A stretch of DNA of 64,000 nucleotides. Origin: Glandiceps talaboti (taxonomy: Eukaryota > Hemichordata > Enteropneusta > Spengelidae). Location: positions 19,151,740-19,215,739 of the forward strand of contig NC_135561.1 of NCBI RefSeq assembly GCF_964340395.1, given 5' to 3'. Positions 34,601 through 46,080 of this stretch are shown one piece after another. A program made the position numbers and the translations under genes. Each line of letters starts with the position of its first letter. The first letter of the stretch is position 1. Below the pieces are notes generated by a model that searched no databases, was not told the origin of the DNA, and was given only the letters and a program-made list of their open reading frames with translations.

Positions 34601-35684
34601 ATATGCTCGAGCGATAGCCAGCCGTGCATTATCGCTCGTTTTAGACGCGCTAGTACGATGTCTAGACCAATCAGATCTCTCGATTTGCGCCATCAATATA
34701 CTGGTATAATATAATATTATTTTTATTATTATTATTATTTATGGTTTTAACACTGAGTATTTGTGACACAGACAGACGGACGGACATGGGACGGACGAAG
34801 AGAAGAGAAGAGAAGAGAAGAGAAGAGAAGAGAAGAGAAGAGAAGAGAAGAGAAGAGAAGAGAAGAGAAGAGAAGAGAAGAGAAGGGGAGGGGGAGGGGA
34901 GGGGAGGGGAGGAGAGGAGAGGAGAGGAGAGGAGAGGGGAGAGAAGAGATGAGATGAGATGAGATGAGATGAGATGAGATGAGGGGGGAGGGGAGGGGAG
35001 ATGAGAGGAGAGAAGAGAGAGGATAGGACAGATAAATGTACCGAAACAGGCATTATCTAGAATCCCATACATACAAAGACGCATGGGCGAAACAGCCACT
35101 GTGACAACGTGATGGCGGCGGTAAACGGAGAGTTCGAAACTCCTCTATTAAACCAAAACTGAAAAAAAAATGAAACGTGACTCTTTATTGATTTACTAAT
35201 TCTATACATTTTTTTATTTGATTCACCAGATGATGGAGTGAATATCGCTGGAAATATCACGTCAGTCCTGACGGATAGTGATAAAGTATCCGAAGACCAC
35301 AACGTGACACCCGTACATAAACAGAGTGCCATTACCGGAGAGTCGTCACAAACAAGTGACTCCTTCCACAACATGCTATCTACAGTGTTAAACTGTTTGA
35401 CTTTGCTGTTGGTATATTTAGTAGTATCTGTTTGCATAGCGAAGATAATTTTGGAAAAGATTATTGAGACATCTGCAACAATTGTTCAGCCCATACTGGA
35501 TGTCCTTGACAGGGCTTGGCAAAAATCTCAACCTTACCACTCGACGGCGTATTACACAATAATGTTTTTAATAGAATTAGGAATCACCACATTACTTGGC
35601 ATATTCATGGTTTTGCTGACGGCATGTCATACCATATATAAAGGGTTCGAGTTTGCTATCCGGGGTGAATTGGGAAAATCATAA
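31671..35684 (+). CDS. Small two-pass membrane protein, unrecognised
   Basis: Coding exons 31671-31730 (ATG at 31712 in a good context, AACCATGG) and 35230-35684. The donor CCCG|GTGTGT and acceptor ATTCACCAG are both phase 1, giving MEHIAPDDGVNIAGN and 157 residues. A likely untranslated first exon ends at 31154 with a GTAAGT donor. Residues about 20-52 are polar with N-glycosylation-like sites (NIT, NVT). Hydrophobic helices lie at about 56-80 (LTLLLVYLVVSVCIAKIIL) and 112-138 (IMFLIELGITTLLGIFMVLL), joined by about 30 residues. The tail is short. I do not recognise the family. The coding intron is 3.5 kb and full of transposon units. Confidence 0.6.
31742..34714. mobile_element. Tandem array of the palindrome-headed transposon
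   Basis: Four units head to tail: 31742-32796 and 32797-33851 (each 1055 bp and apparently identical), 33852-34541 (690 bp, internal deletion of about 365 bp) and 34542-34714 (mostly deleted). Each starts with the AGCAATAAACCACCCC palindrome and ends CAATATACTGGTATAATATA. Each full unit carries an ACAGG run and, on the - strand, an 83-codon frame with EEDFLSMRQHFMRNYEGNFE. The left border lies about 10 bp past the donor of the membrane gene's ATG exon. Confidence 0.85.
34797..35020. repeat. Long purine tract (AGAAG)n then (GGAGA)n, (GATGA)n
   Basis: Over 220 bases with almost no pyrimidine on the + strand apart from the GATGA block. It follows the transposon array in the same intron. Confidence 0.95.
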
Positions 35685-35694
35685 ATAACAACGA

Positions 35695-35700
35695 AATAAA
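35695..35700 (+). other. Probable polyadenylation signal of the two-pass membrane gene
   Basis: AATAAA 11 bases after the TAA stop ending at 35684; very short 3' UTR if used. Confidence 0.4.
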
Positions 35701-35899
35701 TTATTGATTAACTTCACTATTATATGTGATAAAACAATCAACATATTGCAAAAAGACACGTAATATATGTTGCCCGGATTGACGTAGATTTACACCAACG
35801 ACGAATACGAACAGTCGAATAATGTTGCTACGAATAACTGTATTCCCCATGATACACTATATATGTTTGCTCGCTTGATGGATACAACGATCTTCTATC

Positions 35900-36290
35900 G
35901 AATGTAGCTCTAAGTCTGTCTCAAGCTGTGCTAAAACTACCTACTAACAGCAAGTTTCTCTACTGATCACAAGTGTAATCTTTCACTCCCTGCTGTTTAA
36001 TTGTAAACAAATTGTTGATAAGGACAAGGCTGGCTTGTCCACTACACATATGACATGACACACATACACCCAGGCAGTACTTGAAGTGTCTAATGCATAC
36101 ATTAAATACTATTACAAGTGTGTCATGTAATCTGTGAGTCCACCACCCAGCCTTGTCCTTATCAACAATTTGTTTACAATTAAACACCAGTACGTACAGG
36201 GAGTGAAAGATTACACTTGTGATCAATAAGAAAAACTCACTGTTAGTAGATAGTTTTAGCACAGCTTGAGACGGGCTTAGAGCTACATTC
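35900..36290. mobile_element. Long foldback element B
   Basis: Inverted arms of about 130-150 bp: left AATGTAGCTCTAAGTCTGTC...GATAAGGACAAGGCTGG; right CCAGCCTTGTCCTTATCAAC...GGGCTTAGAGCTACATT. The middle of about 80 bp has no coding content. Arms differ by a few bases and small indels. Confidence 0.85.
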
Positions 36291-36921
36291 GTTAATTTTG
36301 TTGTACTTGATACTGGAAGTATAATTGCTGATGTTCTTTTGTAACCATCCATACACACAAGATTACGAGTCCCTATGGAACATTGCATTAACGGAGAACT
36401 GGCTATGAGTATTCATATCATACCTTTAGTTGCTATTGAACAAACATACCATAATATGCTCTCAAAATTGTACCTATTCATAATAATATATATTGTGAAA
36501 ATTTCAATGACATTAAAAATTTAATTAGTTGATTTTACATTTAATTTACCTACATGCATTTCAGATGTTTTCACTTTTGGGCGATTTAATCAATTTTGTA
36601 TTCTGGATGAAAAAATTGTTTTTCTCTTTGCATTATAAATTAAAGATTACTAGTTACACATTTGAGAATACAAAGTCATCTTTTCAATAATAGCTGATAG
36701 CTCCTGAAATTAAGGTACAATATTGAATAAGTATGAAACTTCGAAAGTATAAAAAAAAATTTAAAGGAGTACACAGTCGTTGCCATCCGAAACATCAAAC
36801 AATATCAAACAATTAAACAGCCATATATACTGTGACCATTGAGGTATTCGTGATTGATGTACACACGATAGATTCATGATGTGACGGTAAGTTAAGAGTA
36901 AAACTACTAATTTGAACACAC

Positions 36922-36963
<42 letters not shown>

Positions 36964-37153
36964 GCATGTACACATACATACATACATACATACATACATA
37001 CACACACACATACATACATACATACATACATACATACATACAGAGGCAGTCACAGAGACATAGACAGACAGACAGAGACAGAGCTAGAGACAGACAGACA
37101 GACTGACGTCTGACTTCAATATTTCCTTGCTGTCTTAAATATGAACATATTAG

Positions 37154-37216
<63 letters not shown>

Positions 37217-37714
37217 CGAGTTGCTCCTCATTACCAGAACAAATAAGCTTTTGATGGCTACACGAAACAACTTTCAGGCACGATGAACTTTAAGATTCTC
37301 AAAGAAGTAAACAACAAAATTGATTGTCGTTTTTTTTAAAAAAAATACTTTAAACATACGACCTATAAACAATAATAAAAATGTCATCTGATGATGAGAA
37401 CCCAAACTACAAGATCAGAGAAAAAAATCAATCTATTAAATCTTACTTCCTCATTCACCTCAACGTTTTTGTTGTTGTACCAAATATGAAGTATGACCCA
37501 CATGTAAGCTTATATATATTGAAAAGAGTGTAAGCAAAGACAGGGCATGCAAAGCATTTTCTGATAATAAACAGGTAAAAGGACATGACCCAAAGAACGC
37601 AAGACAATGACAAAGCAAAGTAGCTAGATCTTGGGTTTCATCCCTCCCCGTATATAAATGCCTAGGTCCTAGCTTTATGACGTAAGTAGGTCATGTCAAC
37701 GAGCTGTTTACAAA
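36291..37714. other. Intergenic stretch with CA, CATA and GT arrays
   Basis: (CA)n and (CATA)n at about 36917-37042, CAGA units to about 37105, and (GT)n at about 37154-37215. Open frames with strings of His-Thr or Val-Cys are read-throughs of these arrays. The last 100 bases should hold the promoter of the gene starting at 37715. Confidence 0.6.
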
Positions 37715-38464
37715 ATGGCGACTTCGACAACATCGGACAGCGTCGAACTCTCAGAGAGAGTGAAAATACAAACAGTGAAGCATAAAATTGTGTTGTTCTC
37801 AAAGCTACAGTCGTATAATGTGGCTGAGGAAAAGGTACAGCATTTGTTAGAGGAGGCAGTACTTGATGACAATTATATGCGGGAATGCGTCATCGAAAAA
37901 TACAGCGAGAAACCCGTATATAGCGATACGTTGCTCTTTACGACAGTAACAGCAGTTGTGGTGATCGATGCGAGACAGAGTCGAACGCTGGTGACACCGC
38001 AGAGAAGAGATAAAAATGTCGATCACTGGGACGAATTAGATATGCTTAATTGTAGCATTACAAAGCCAAACGGTGAGATCATACAGTCTTACTTTTACTG
38101 CGTTGTGGTATTTCCGAATGTTGTCACACCCTGTTGCATGCATGCATACACATTACAGGCGGAAGTGTAAAAAAGGACATTTTGCTCGCCCTTCGTGTGA
38201 TGTCACCGAGGTCACCCATATATCCAAAAACAACATGTAAATGAAAGAAACTAAAGTAGATTATGTGCACAGATGTACACAGCTATTGTTTGCTAAACAG
38301 ATATTCATATAATATATCCATAATATTTCCATAAAATATCTCGCAAGAGTGATTTTCAGACAGCGAGATAAGTTTATTATAATTATATTAAATGTGTATG
38401 TGTATGAAGTCCCTTACTCCAATGGTTAGTTTTATATACGGACCATTTGAGGTAACTGCAATAA

Positions 38465-38513
<49 letters not shown>

Positions 38514-38662
38514 CTCGGTGAGTATCAATCTGCTAAGACAGTGCTCTTCGCAGTGGCAGAGCGCAATACATGTAGTTTTGGTAGTACTGGAACTCTTTCT
38601 TGGTTGTAACTCAGAGGGTTTGCACTCCGAGTTACAACCAATAAAGAGTCCAGTACTACCAA

Positions 38663-38724
<62 letters not shown>

Positions 38725-41579
38725 CACATATTGCCTGGCCATGAGGGCTATACACCCGAGGGACTGTGAATTACCAGAATCACATGCTATTTCCCGAGGC
38801 CGAAGGCCAAGGGATATAGCATGTGATTCTGGTAACTCACAGTCACGAGGGGGTAATGAACGAGTGCTATAGCCGAATATTGGCCAGGCAATATGTGTTT
38901 TATAATATACCTCATGCTGTGAACTCGCGGTGGCAGACAACATCGTCAGAAGCTGCCATTTTGACCTGCTGTAAATTCGCGGTGGTCACGTGACCATGTA
39001 ATTGTTGATGGAACTATTTCCCTAGGGAAATAGTCATTCTATTTTCCAATCACATGACTGTTTCTAGCGAATCAAGGCACAGCATTATCACTAGGTATAT
39101 TATAAATATATATATATATATATATATTAGCTTTGTGTTGTCCATGGTTTGCACATTATTTTTTAGTGCAAACCCCAGAACAATAAATCTCAAAAGCAAA
39201 AGGTATTAATAGTATATTACAATTATTGCATTTAATTCATTTCTATTTTATGTTTTCTACTTTCATATTAGGATCCCTTTTCATTGTAATTTATGGAGAC
39301 GAACAATCAAAAACCCTCGACAGAAATAAAACCTTTGCTGACTACTGGTCTAGAGAATGGAGATTTGAGGACGAAAATGCTTCACAATTAGCACAGACTG
39401 GGAGAGTATTTACTATTTGGGAAAAGTTTAACAAGTTGCAAAAAGACACAATTCTACATTTTCTTCGAGTTCAACCACTTCTTCCAAACCTTGATGGGCA
39501 CGTCAGTACACTTGTATTTGGAGACACAAGCTCATTGAGTGTTCTGAATCCATACCTAAAATCCCACCCCTTACTAATGAACCAGAAATCCCGAAAACAT
39601 GGAAGGCTCATCGAAGCTTTGTATGATTATCCACACTTCAAGAAGAATTTGGATGTCACGTTTACAAAGTTGTCATCATCATCATCATCATCAACAACAA
39701 AGTGCTCAATACGAGTGTGGTATTCAGATATAGGCTCAATTCAGGTTTGTGGAGAAGAATGCGAGAATGACTACAAATCAAATTTTCACATCTCAGCAAA
39801 CAATCTAAGGTTACATGAAATCGAAGACAAGTTGGAGATTTGCTGCCTTTCCTTTAGGAATTTCTTTTCAAGGAAACTGCCAGAGTTTAACAATATCATA
39901 CTGGTATGCCACTGTGAAAAGTGTTATGTGGAAGTTAACAAGAATCTGGAATGGACCACAGACCACCTAAAGACTGAATTAGGTAGGTGTTATTTTAACT
40001 CTTCATTAAAGTGGCTACATATATAGATGAGGTTTGGGTGTTTATTTTGGATTTTTAATTAGAAACAATTTCATAATGGCTTCCTACTTGGAAAATCAAT
40101 GTGGAACAACATATGCAAAGCCGTTGTTTGTAACTCAATAAATTGCAGAAGATTAATAAATGTGTAAAAAGTTTTTAGCATTTTTGCAAAGTATTGAGTT
40201 ACAAACACAGACTTCGCATGTGTAGTTTTTTTATTGATTGTTCAAGTAGAAAGCCATGATAAAAAAATTTAAACTTTAAATACACAGTAGATGCTCAATC
40301 TGATATGGCCACATTTATAGACAGTTGTGAACATATGCACAGCTCTCAAGACTTGTGCTAACGTTACTATCTCAAGAAGGTCTCCAAACGAAACCAATGC
40401 TTAAAATTACCATCGGAAGCACAAAAATCAGTTCTGAATTTGAAGTTAATACCAACAGCTTTGCAAAATTTAGGCAGATTTCAGATATGGTTATATTATA
40501 TGTTTACATATCAGATCCACATAGATTAGCATAGCTGTTGGTAATTTCAAATTCAAACCTTTGCTTGGTGTGGAGAGCGTCTTGCAATAGTAATGCATTG
40601 AAAAGGTTCTGGGCTAGCATACACATAAATAATGAACATCATGTTATTTTCTGCGTATAAAAGTTTTCTGATTATTACATACTTACACTAGTGAATGCGC
40701 ATAATAGTGGTATTTTCACTGAAAACATTATTGCATATGATAGTTGCATGCAAATGATACAAAAATGAGGATGCAATCATTCACTACACACAAAATCATG
40801 TGACCGCTCTGCTCATGAAAGTATTGGCACAGAAAACACAGCAAGTACTCATGCAAATACCCTGCATACACCACACTTGCACTCGTGCATCATGGGGTTC
40901 TGTTATATAACTCTCTATTAAAGAAAAGTCATTCATTTCACAAATTTTGGTTAAACAGTGATATCATTATTAGGTAATATTACATCCCCAATGTTTGACC
41001 CGAAAAGATTTCATAACATATTGGATTATTTTCATTTGTTCATTATGTGATTTATATAACAATGGACACACTATGTCAAAAGATCACTCATTTTTGTCAG
41101 TGATTGCCTAGTTTAGATTGTAAGTGTATACATGTACTAACATTTCCCTTATTTGGTCTTTCATAGAAACTGTTGGCGTGGTTGTAACAGGTGATATTGT
41201 ACCCATTGTCCAGGAGGAACACTGGAGATGTATAGAAGTTATTGACAAGGCAAGGGAGACGATTACCAGTCTTGCAAAGAGAGAGGATGGTGCACTATCC
41301 GGATATAAAGAAGATAAATTGGAACGTGAAAAACCAGAATCAGTTCTTAAACTTCTAGCATGGTATGCCTGCCAGACTTCATCTCGTTTGCAAGTAAGAA
41401 GTTTCCTGCCATTCAGCCAAAGCCTTGCATTTAAATTGTTCATTCCAAAGTATCTTGAAAGTGCGTGGGACAGTACCAAGGAACTTTGGTATCGTTATGT
41501 GTGGCGAGAGGTTCGCAGACGTTCACGCGGGCCTCTCCACCAACCACTCCTTGATGACAGCTCAATCATAGAAATTTAA
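37715..41579 (+). CDS. Unrecognised three-exon protein, 493 aa
   Basis: Exons 37715-38072, 39272-39982 and 41167-41579, with GT-AG borders and phase 1 at both junctions; the frame is open throughout. ATG sits in AAAATGG. The first 60 residues are helical and charged (KHKIVLFSKLQSYNVAEEKV). Exon 2 has a serine run (SSSSSSSTT), several Cys (CGEEC, CHCEKC) and FHISANNLRLHEIEDKLEICC. Exon 3 is helical (WHC-rich start, ESVLKLLAWYACQTSSRLQV) and ends with basic residues (YVWREVRRRSRG) then DDSSIIEI. No membrane segment or known catalytic motif was seen. I do not recognise the family. AATAAA follows at 41799. Confidence 0.65.
38463..38722. repeat. Two long (TA)n tracts flanking a foldback hairpin
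   Basis: TA tracts at about 38465-38512 and 38668-38722 surround a hairpin (about 38574-38666) whose arms read AGTTTTGGTAGTACTGGA and TCCAGTACTACCAAAACT, with inner arms TTGGTTGTAACTC and GAGTTACAACCAA. The pattern suggests insertion of a foldback element into TA repeats. All within intron 1 of the 493-aa gene. Confidence 0.85.
38723..38899. mobile_element. Foldback element D
   Basis: AACACATATTGCCTGGCCA at the left is answered by TGGCCAGGCAATATGTGTT at the right; inner arms (CAGAATCACATGCTAT with ATAGCATGTGATTCTG) meet at a CCGAGGCCGAAGGCC centre. About 177 bp, abutting the TA tract. Confidence 0.8.
40006..40317. mobile_element. Foldback MITE, family A copy 2
   Basis: Same ends and same internal order as 13377-13726 (TTAAAGTGG at the left, TGGCCACATTTA at the right; TTTGTAACTCAATAAATTGC inside), shorter by about 40 bp. 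It starts 24 bp after the donor of exon 2 of the 493-aa gene. Confidence 0.75.
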
Positions 41580-41763
41580 AGACATTTACACAGAGAGGAC
41601 ATTTACTATTGTCTACCTACTAAATCAAAATATACCTAAGAGTATGCAATATAGAGTTGTGTGAGTATATTCGTCTAGTGTTAATGAGAGTGACATTGAT
41701 TTTAAACTTTTTGTTCTGTATTACTTACAATGTATGGTCCCCACAATAGAGGAATGAGGACTT

Positions 41764-42178
41764 TGCTAAGGGATGATCACACAATGTCACACAAGCTCAA
41801 TAAATAAACTTTGTTCATTTTAGGGGGAGGGGCTCTGGCATCAATGTGATTGCTGAACTTTGTTTTGCACTTCTAACCAAACTTTCACACCTACAGTTAT
41901 AATAGATTGTGTATTTACTACTGAGATTTTGAGCTTCAATTTACAGCTAATGTAATACTGTGCTGGGTTTCTGAGTAGAACTTTAATATGCTAACCATGT
42001 TTTTACATTGTATACATACCAATTGTAATGGTGTGTGACTGCTCCAATTTTCACTATGGTTTACGAAACATTATCTTCAATTTCACAGTTGTGAGATTAG
42101 GGGAATTGAGGGGGTTACCTAAACAAACAAAGTTCACTTTTTGAGATTGTGTGACATTGGGTGATCTTCCCTAAGGAA
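41764..42178. repeat. Inverted-repeat element after the 493-aa gene
   Basis: CTAAGGGATGATCACACAAT near 41768 is the inverse of ATTGGGTGATCTTCCCTAAG near 42157; the arms also include AACTTTGTT and AACAAAGTT words. The AATAAA at 41799 lies inside the left arm, so the gene's polyadenylation signal may come from this element. Confidence 0.6.
41799..41804 (+). other. Probable polyadenylation signal of the 493-aa gene
   Basis: AATAAATAAA about 220 bases after the stop at 41579. Confidence 0.45.
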
Positions 42179-42194
42179 ATGGTGAATTTTACCA

Positions 42195-42292
42195 AACAGT
42201 AAATGAATACAAAACAAAGTAAACCTTCCAAGAACATCACCAGGGATATTTTGCATCATTATGTGTGGCAAGAGGGGCAGAGACTAAAAATA
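42195..42292 (+). pseudogene. Duplicated fragment of exon 3 of the 493-aa gene
   Basis: TTATGTGTGGCAAGAGG here matches TTATGTGTGGCGAGAGG at 41494-41510, and flanking bases also agree (ACATCACCAGGGATATTTTG against ACAGTACCAAGGAACTTTGG). The match is short, so this may be a remnant of a partial duplication. Confidence 0.45.
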
Positions 42293-42424
42293 TAAGGTGC
42301 ATGTAAATCTGCAACCACTACTGACGTTGATATTATGTCTCCTGTACTTGCAGTAACAGGCATTTTCAACTATCATACTTTTTAGCACAAGTGAACTGAT
42401 AAGGTTCAGTAGCGTTATAGCCAT

Positions 42425-42445
42425 GACAAAGTGTCTGTCTGTCTC

Positions 42446-42476
<31 letters not shown>

Positions 42477-42980
42477 AAACAACTTGAAGTCAAAATCTGC
42501 TGGACCGATTGCTTCGATATTTGCTGGTCATGTTACTTCTGGTGTCGAGTTGGGAAATTGTTAAAATTAAAATGATTGCATCAGAGATGTTGGTTTTGGG
42601 TCAAAAAATGTTATTTTTGGTCAAAAAAATTAAACTTCAAAACTACTGGGCAGATTGGCATGAAATTTGGTGGGAACATTCTTAGGGATGAGTAAATTAT
42701 GATTTGTTCATGACATGATGATTCCCTTAGTAATATGCAAAATAGGGCTAAAATGTGTCTTTTTGGTCAAAAACCTATAATTCCAAAACTACTCAGCAGA
42801 TTGGGCTGAAATTTAATAGGGATGCATCTGTGGGTGTATAGATGAAGAAGTATTGAGCATACAATGTTTGCATCAGTAATATGCAAATTAGGTGTAAAAA
42901 TGTTAATTTTGTCAATGAGACTGAAACTTGTGAGATGTTTCTCGAGGTGTTATTCTGCAGATTTTCTTCAAAATATTTTG
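42425..42980. repeat. Dispersed repeat with (TG)n head and repeated AAACTACT.GGCAGATT words
   Basis: CTGTCTGTCTGTGTG repeat (42436-42476) followed by AAACAACTTGAAGTC and then three loose units sharing TTTTTGGTCAAAAA, AAAACTACT and CAGATTGG.{2,3}TGAAATTT. No coding content. Confidence 0.6.
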
Positions 42981-42982
42981 AC

Positions 42983-43500
42983 ACAATTGGCCCTAGCAAC
43001 CATGACCACGTCCTTAGCAACAGTCAAATGGCAGTATATTTTGGTCAAATAACAACATCATCTGGCAGGCAAGTTAGTAAACATTCAAAAAATGTATGCA
43101 AATGTCCCTCGCAACCATGACCATGCCCATAGCAACAGCCAAACAGTCATGTATTTCATAAAGATAACGATAGGGATTAATAGACAATTGAATAAACATT
43201 CAAAAAAATGTATGCAAATGTGCCTAGCAACAAGACCATACCCATAGCAACAGCCAAATGATCATATATATTGCGAAGATAACGGGGATTAATAGACAGT
43301 TGAATAAACATTCCAAAAATGTATGTAAATTTGCCTAGCAACAAGACCACGCCCATAGCAACAGCTAAATGATCATGTATGTTGCAAAGATAATATCAGG
43401 AATTCATACACAAGTGAATAAAAAAATTTTAAAATGTATGTAAATATATCTAGCAACATGACCACGCCCATAGCAACAGCCAAATGGTAGCATATATCGT
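42983..43500. repeat. ~110-bp minisatellite (GCAACA.GACCACGCCCATAG)
   Basis: Five diverged units sharing CCTAGCAACAAGACCACGCC, CATAGCAACAGCCAAATG and AATAAACATTCAAAAAATGT. Related single units recur at about 44735-44905 and 48100-48150, so it also exists as a dispersed family. Confidence 0.8.
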
Positions 43501-45648
43501 AAAGATAGCAACATGGTTGGATAGGCAACTGGATAGTCATTCAGCAAATGAACACCAATTGTTAGCATGGACTAGCATATGGATAAACATTTTTTTAAAC
43601 AGTATAGTTGTGCTACAACGCCATTGGCAGTATTTTTTGAGTTGGGAAATTCGTTGTTTGAATAGATTGCTGCCCCATAAGAGAGAAGAAAAAGGTTTTG
43701 TTAAATTCATTACTTTAAACAAACAAGCTAGATATGAGAATCTCATTTACATATTCATTGCATATTTTACATTGGCCTATCAATAATGAATAACTTTGAA
43801 TATGAAAAAAATCAGTAAAGTACTTACATCATTTACACTATTCTTTTAAAATGCTTCAAGTTTACTTATTCCGTATAGAGATATGTATTGGACATTGTTC
43901 TTGTGTGAGTGTTTTAATTTTTTTACGTAAACAGCAAACTTGAAAAAGATATTTAAGTGGAATCTATCAAGGTAATATAAAATTATTTGTATTTAATGGT
44001 CACTTTTTGTAAATAAGGGTTTCTGTCATATTTACAAACTGACTTTTTAAACTGAGGGTTTATTTGCTATGCAGGTGTATGATATTGTCTTGAAATACTG
44101 AATTAAAAGTATATTATTATATTTTGTAGAATCACAGCACTGCATGGCGTCAGTTTCAAAATTTGAAAATATTTCACTTTTCGGAGGCTATAACTCTTTA
44201 CATTTTTAATGTTATATGCAAAATGGTTTGATAGAAATAAATATTAATATGATTTATAGAGTACAATGGATGTGTATCATTGTGATTTCTTTGCCAATCT
44301 GTGCAGAAAACTGCCTCAAATAGTCCATCTTTCTACCTATGCTTTACAGAAGTAAGTTTTCAAGTCAGACACTAGTTCTTGATTTAATTTTGACCTTTAT
44401 CGATAATTTTGGAGGTTTTAAACCTAGAGATGTCCATTGTTGTGTACCACCCCATCGTCGCAATCCATGGCCTGTTTTACAGCAACTTTCTTAATGAGCC
44501 TCCCACAGGAAATTCTTTCGAAATTTATTTCGAAATGTAGTTGTAGAAATAATAACTCTAGTTTGTGAGAATGGCACCACCCATATGTCAGAGATAAAAG
44601 CATAAAATTTTCTATTGTGATTGTGTTCTTGTTGCTAGGCATATTCTCATACATTTCTGAAGTTATTCACATGCCTCCCCATCCATGGTGTTATAGCTGC
44701 AATATACACCATCGTTTAACTGTTGCGATGGGTGTGGTCTTGTTGCTAGAATGCAAATGTCCTTAGCAACAAGAACACACCCATAGCAACTGGTAAACGA
44801 TGACATATAATGGCAATATAACTCTAGTGAATTGAAGGCAAATGAATAAACATTCCAAAAATGTATGCAGATATGCCTAGCAACAAGACCACACCCATAG
44901 CCATCTTCGTCACTTCAATCACCACGGTCATTGTAACCATTGCAGATCTAATATTCTAACATACATCTACCATTAGCACATTTAGGAAATTCTTTCTATT
45001 AGTTATACTCCTTTCCGACTCTTCCCCATTGTTTCAACAGTGCTCGTAATTTCATTTAGCCACTGACAAGTAACACGTGTTACTTTTCTGTGATTTAGCA
45101 GACACTTTATCAGTTAACGGGACACTTTTACTCAAAGAAAGTGTCTGCATACTATTATTAATCCATGAAAGGGACTGTCCGCTAACACTTTAAACTCATG
45201 AACGAAAGTGTCTGCAGCTTGTTAATCATTTCCATGGCACTGTCCCCACCTTGTCACTGTTACAACACAATCAACATGTGCTACAGCACATAATTCTGCA
45301 ACTGCATATGTAATTTTTTTCATTGATTCGCTAATGCGTATATGTGCACAGGGTTAATAACAGAACTAGGGATGGATAAAACGGAAATACTGCTCGATTT
45401 CGGGCAGTCATTTCGTTACAGAACGAGTCCTTGCCAGGTTCGTGGATTTCACACTAACACAAACTTTGGAGGAAAACATCAGATTATTTGGTGCGGGGTG
45501 GGATTTCTATAGCGAATTTTGTAATTAACATGACTATGGGTAAGAGATTATAACAGAGCTGTAGATAACAAGGTTGACTTTCTGGTAGAAAACCTGAAAA
45601 GTCGTCGAATTCGAAGTATAACTTCGTTATAATGCACGTCCTCGAAGA
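43501..45648. other. Intergenic stretch without recognised genes
   Basis: Contains diverged copies of the GCAACAAGACCAC repeat (44735-44905) and otherwise AT-rich unique-looking sequence. No exon supported. Confidence 0.5.
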
Positions 45649-45747
45649 TTTATTCTTTTTGTTAGGACTGTTTTGGTTAACCCATCAGTTATTTTGTCCG
45701 AGGACAAAATAACAGACGGTTAACCAAAACATTTCTAATAAAAACAG
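45649..45747. repeat. Foldback element E
   Basis: Arms GACTGTTTTGGTTAACC and GGTTAACCAAAACATTTC around the inverse words TTATTTTGTCC and GGACAAAATAA. About 100 bp. Confidence 0.75.
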
Positions 45748-45871
45748 TAAATGTCCTCTGACATGTACAAAAACTATCAGTAACTCATGACCAATATAAA
45801 CAAGTACTCCTTTTGTTGTTATCCATATGCCCACTTTTCTTGATACCATACAACAAATGTTCTCACTGAAT

Positions 45872-45874
45872 GAA

Positions 45875-45913
<39 letters not shown>

Positions 45914-46080
45914 TAAGTAATTTTATTATAGTGACATGAGGTAATAAAATACCTCCCAGCCCATCGGGCTTATAAGTCACATTGAACAAAAAAGGATACA
46001 TTGACAATATAGAGGGGTTATAGTGATAAAAAGGAAGTACATACAGTGTGAGAATTTTTTTTTAAACTAACATACAGTAT
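45872..46080 (-). mobile_element. Possible LINE 3' end with (GTAA)n tail
   Basis: A GTAA array (45873-45912) followed by AAATACCTCCCAGCCCATCG and GGGCTTATAAG. This resembles the 3' UTR of the - strand LINE at 54121-54795 (triplet tail, then TTTAAACTCG...GAGCCAAAGGCTC). No coding sequence remains. Confidence 0.35.

Noticed and set aside
34741-35053. Frames of EEKRR and LLFSS units
   Set aside because: Translations of the AGAAG/GGAGA purine tract.
36761-37270. 169-codon frame with His-Thr and Val-Cys runs
   Set aside because: Follows CA, CATA and GT microsatellites on the - strand.
38388-38943. Frames with YIYIYI runs as membrane proteins
   Set aside because: Translations of TA tracts in an intron.
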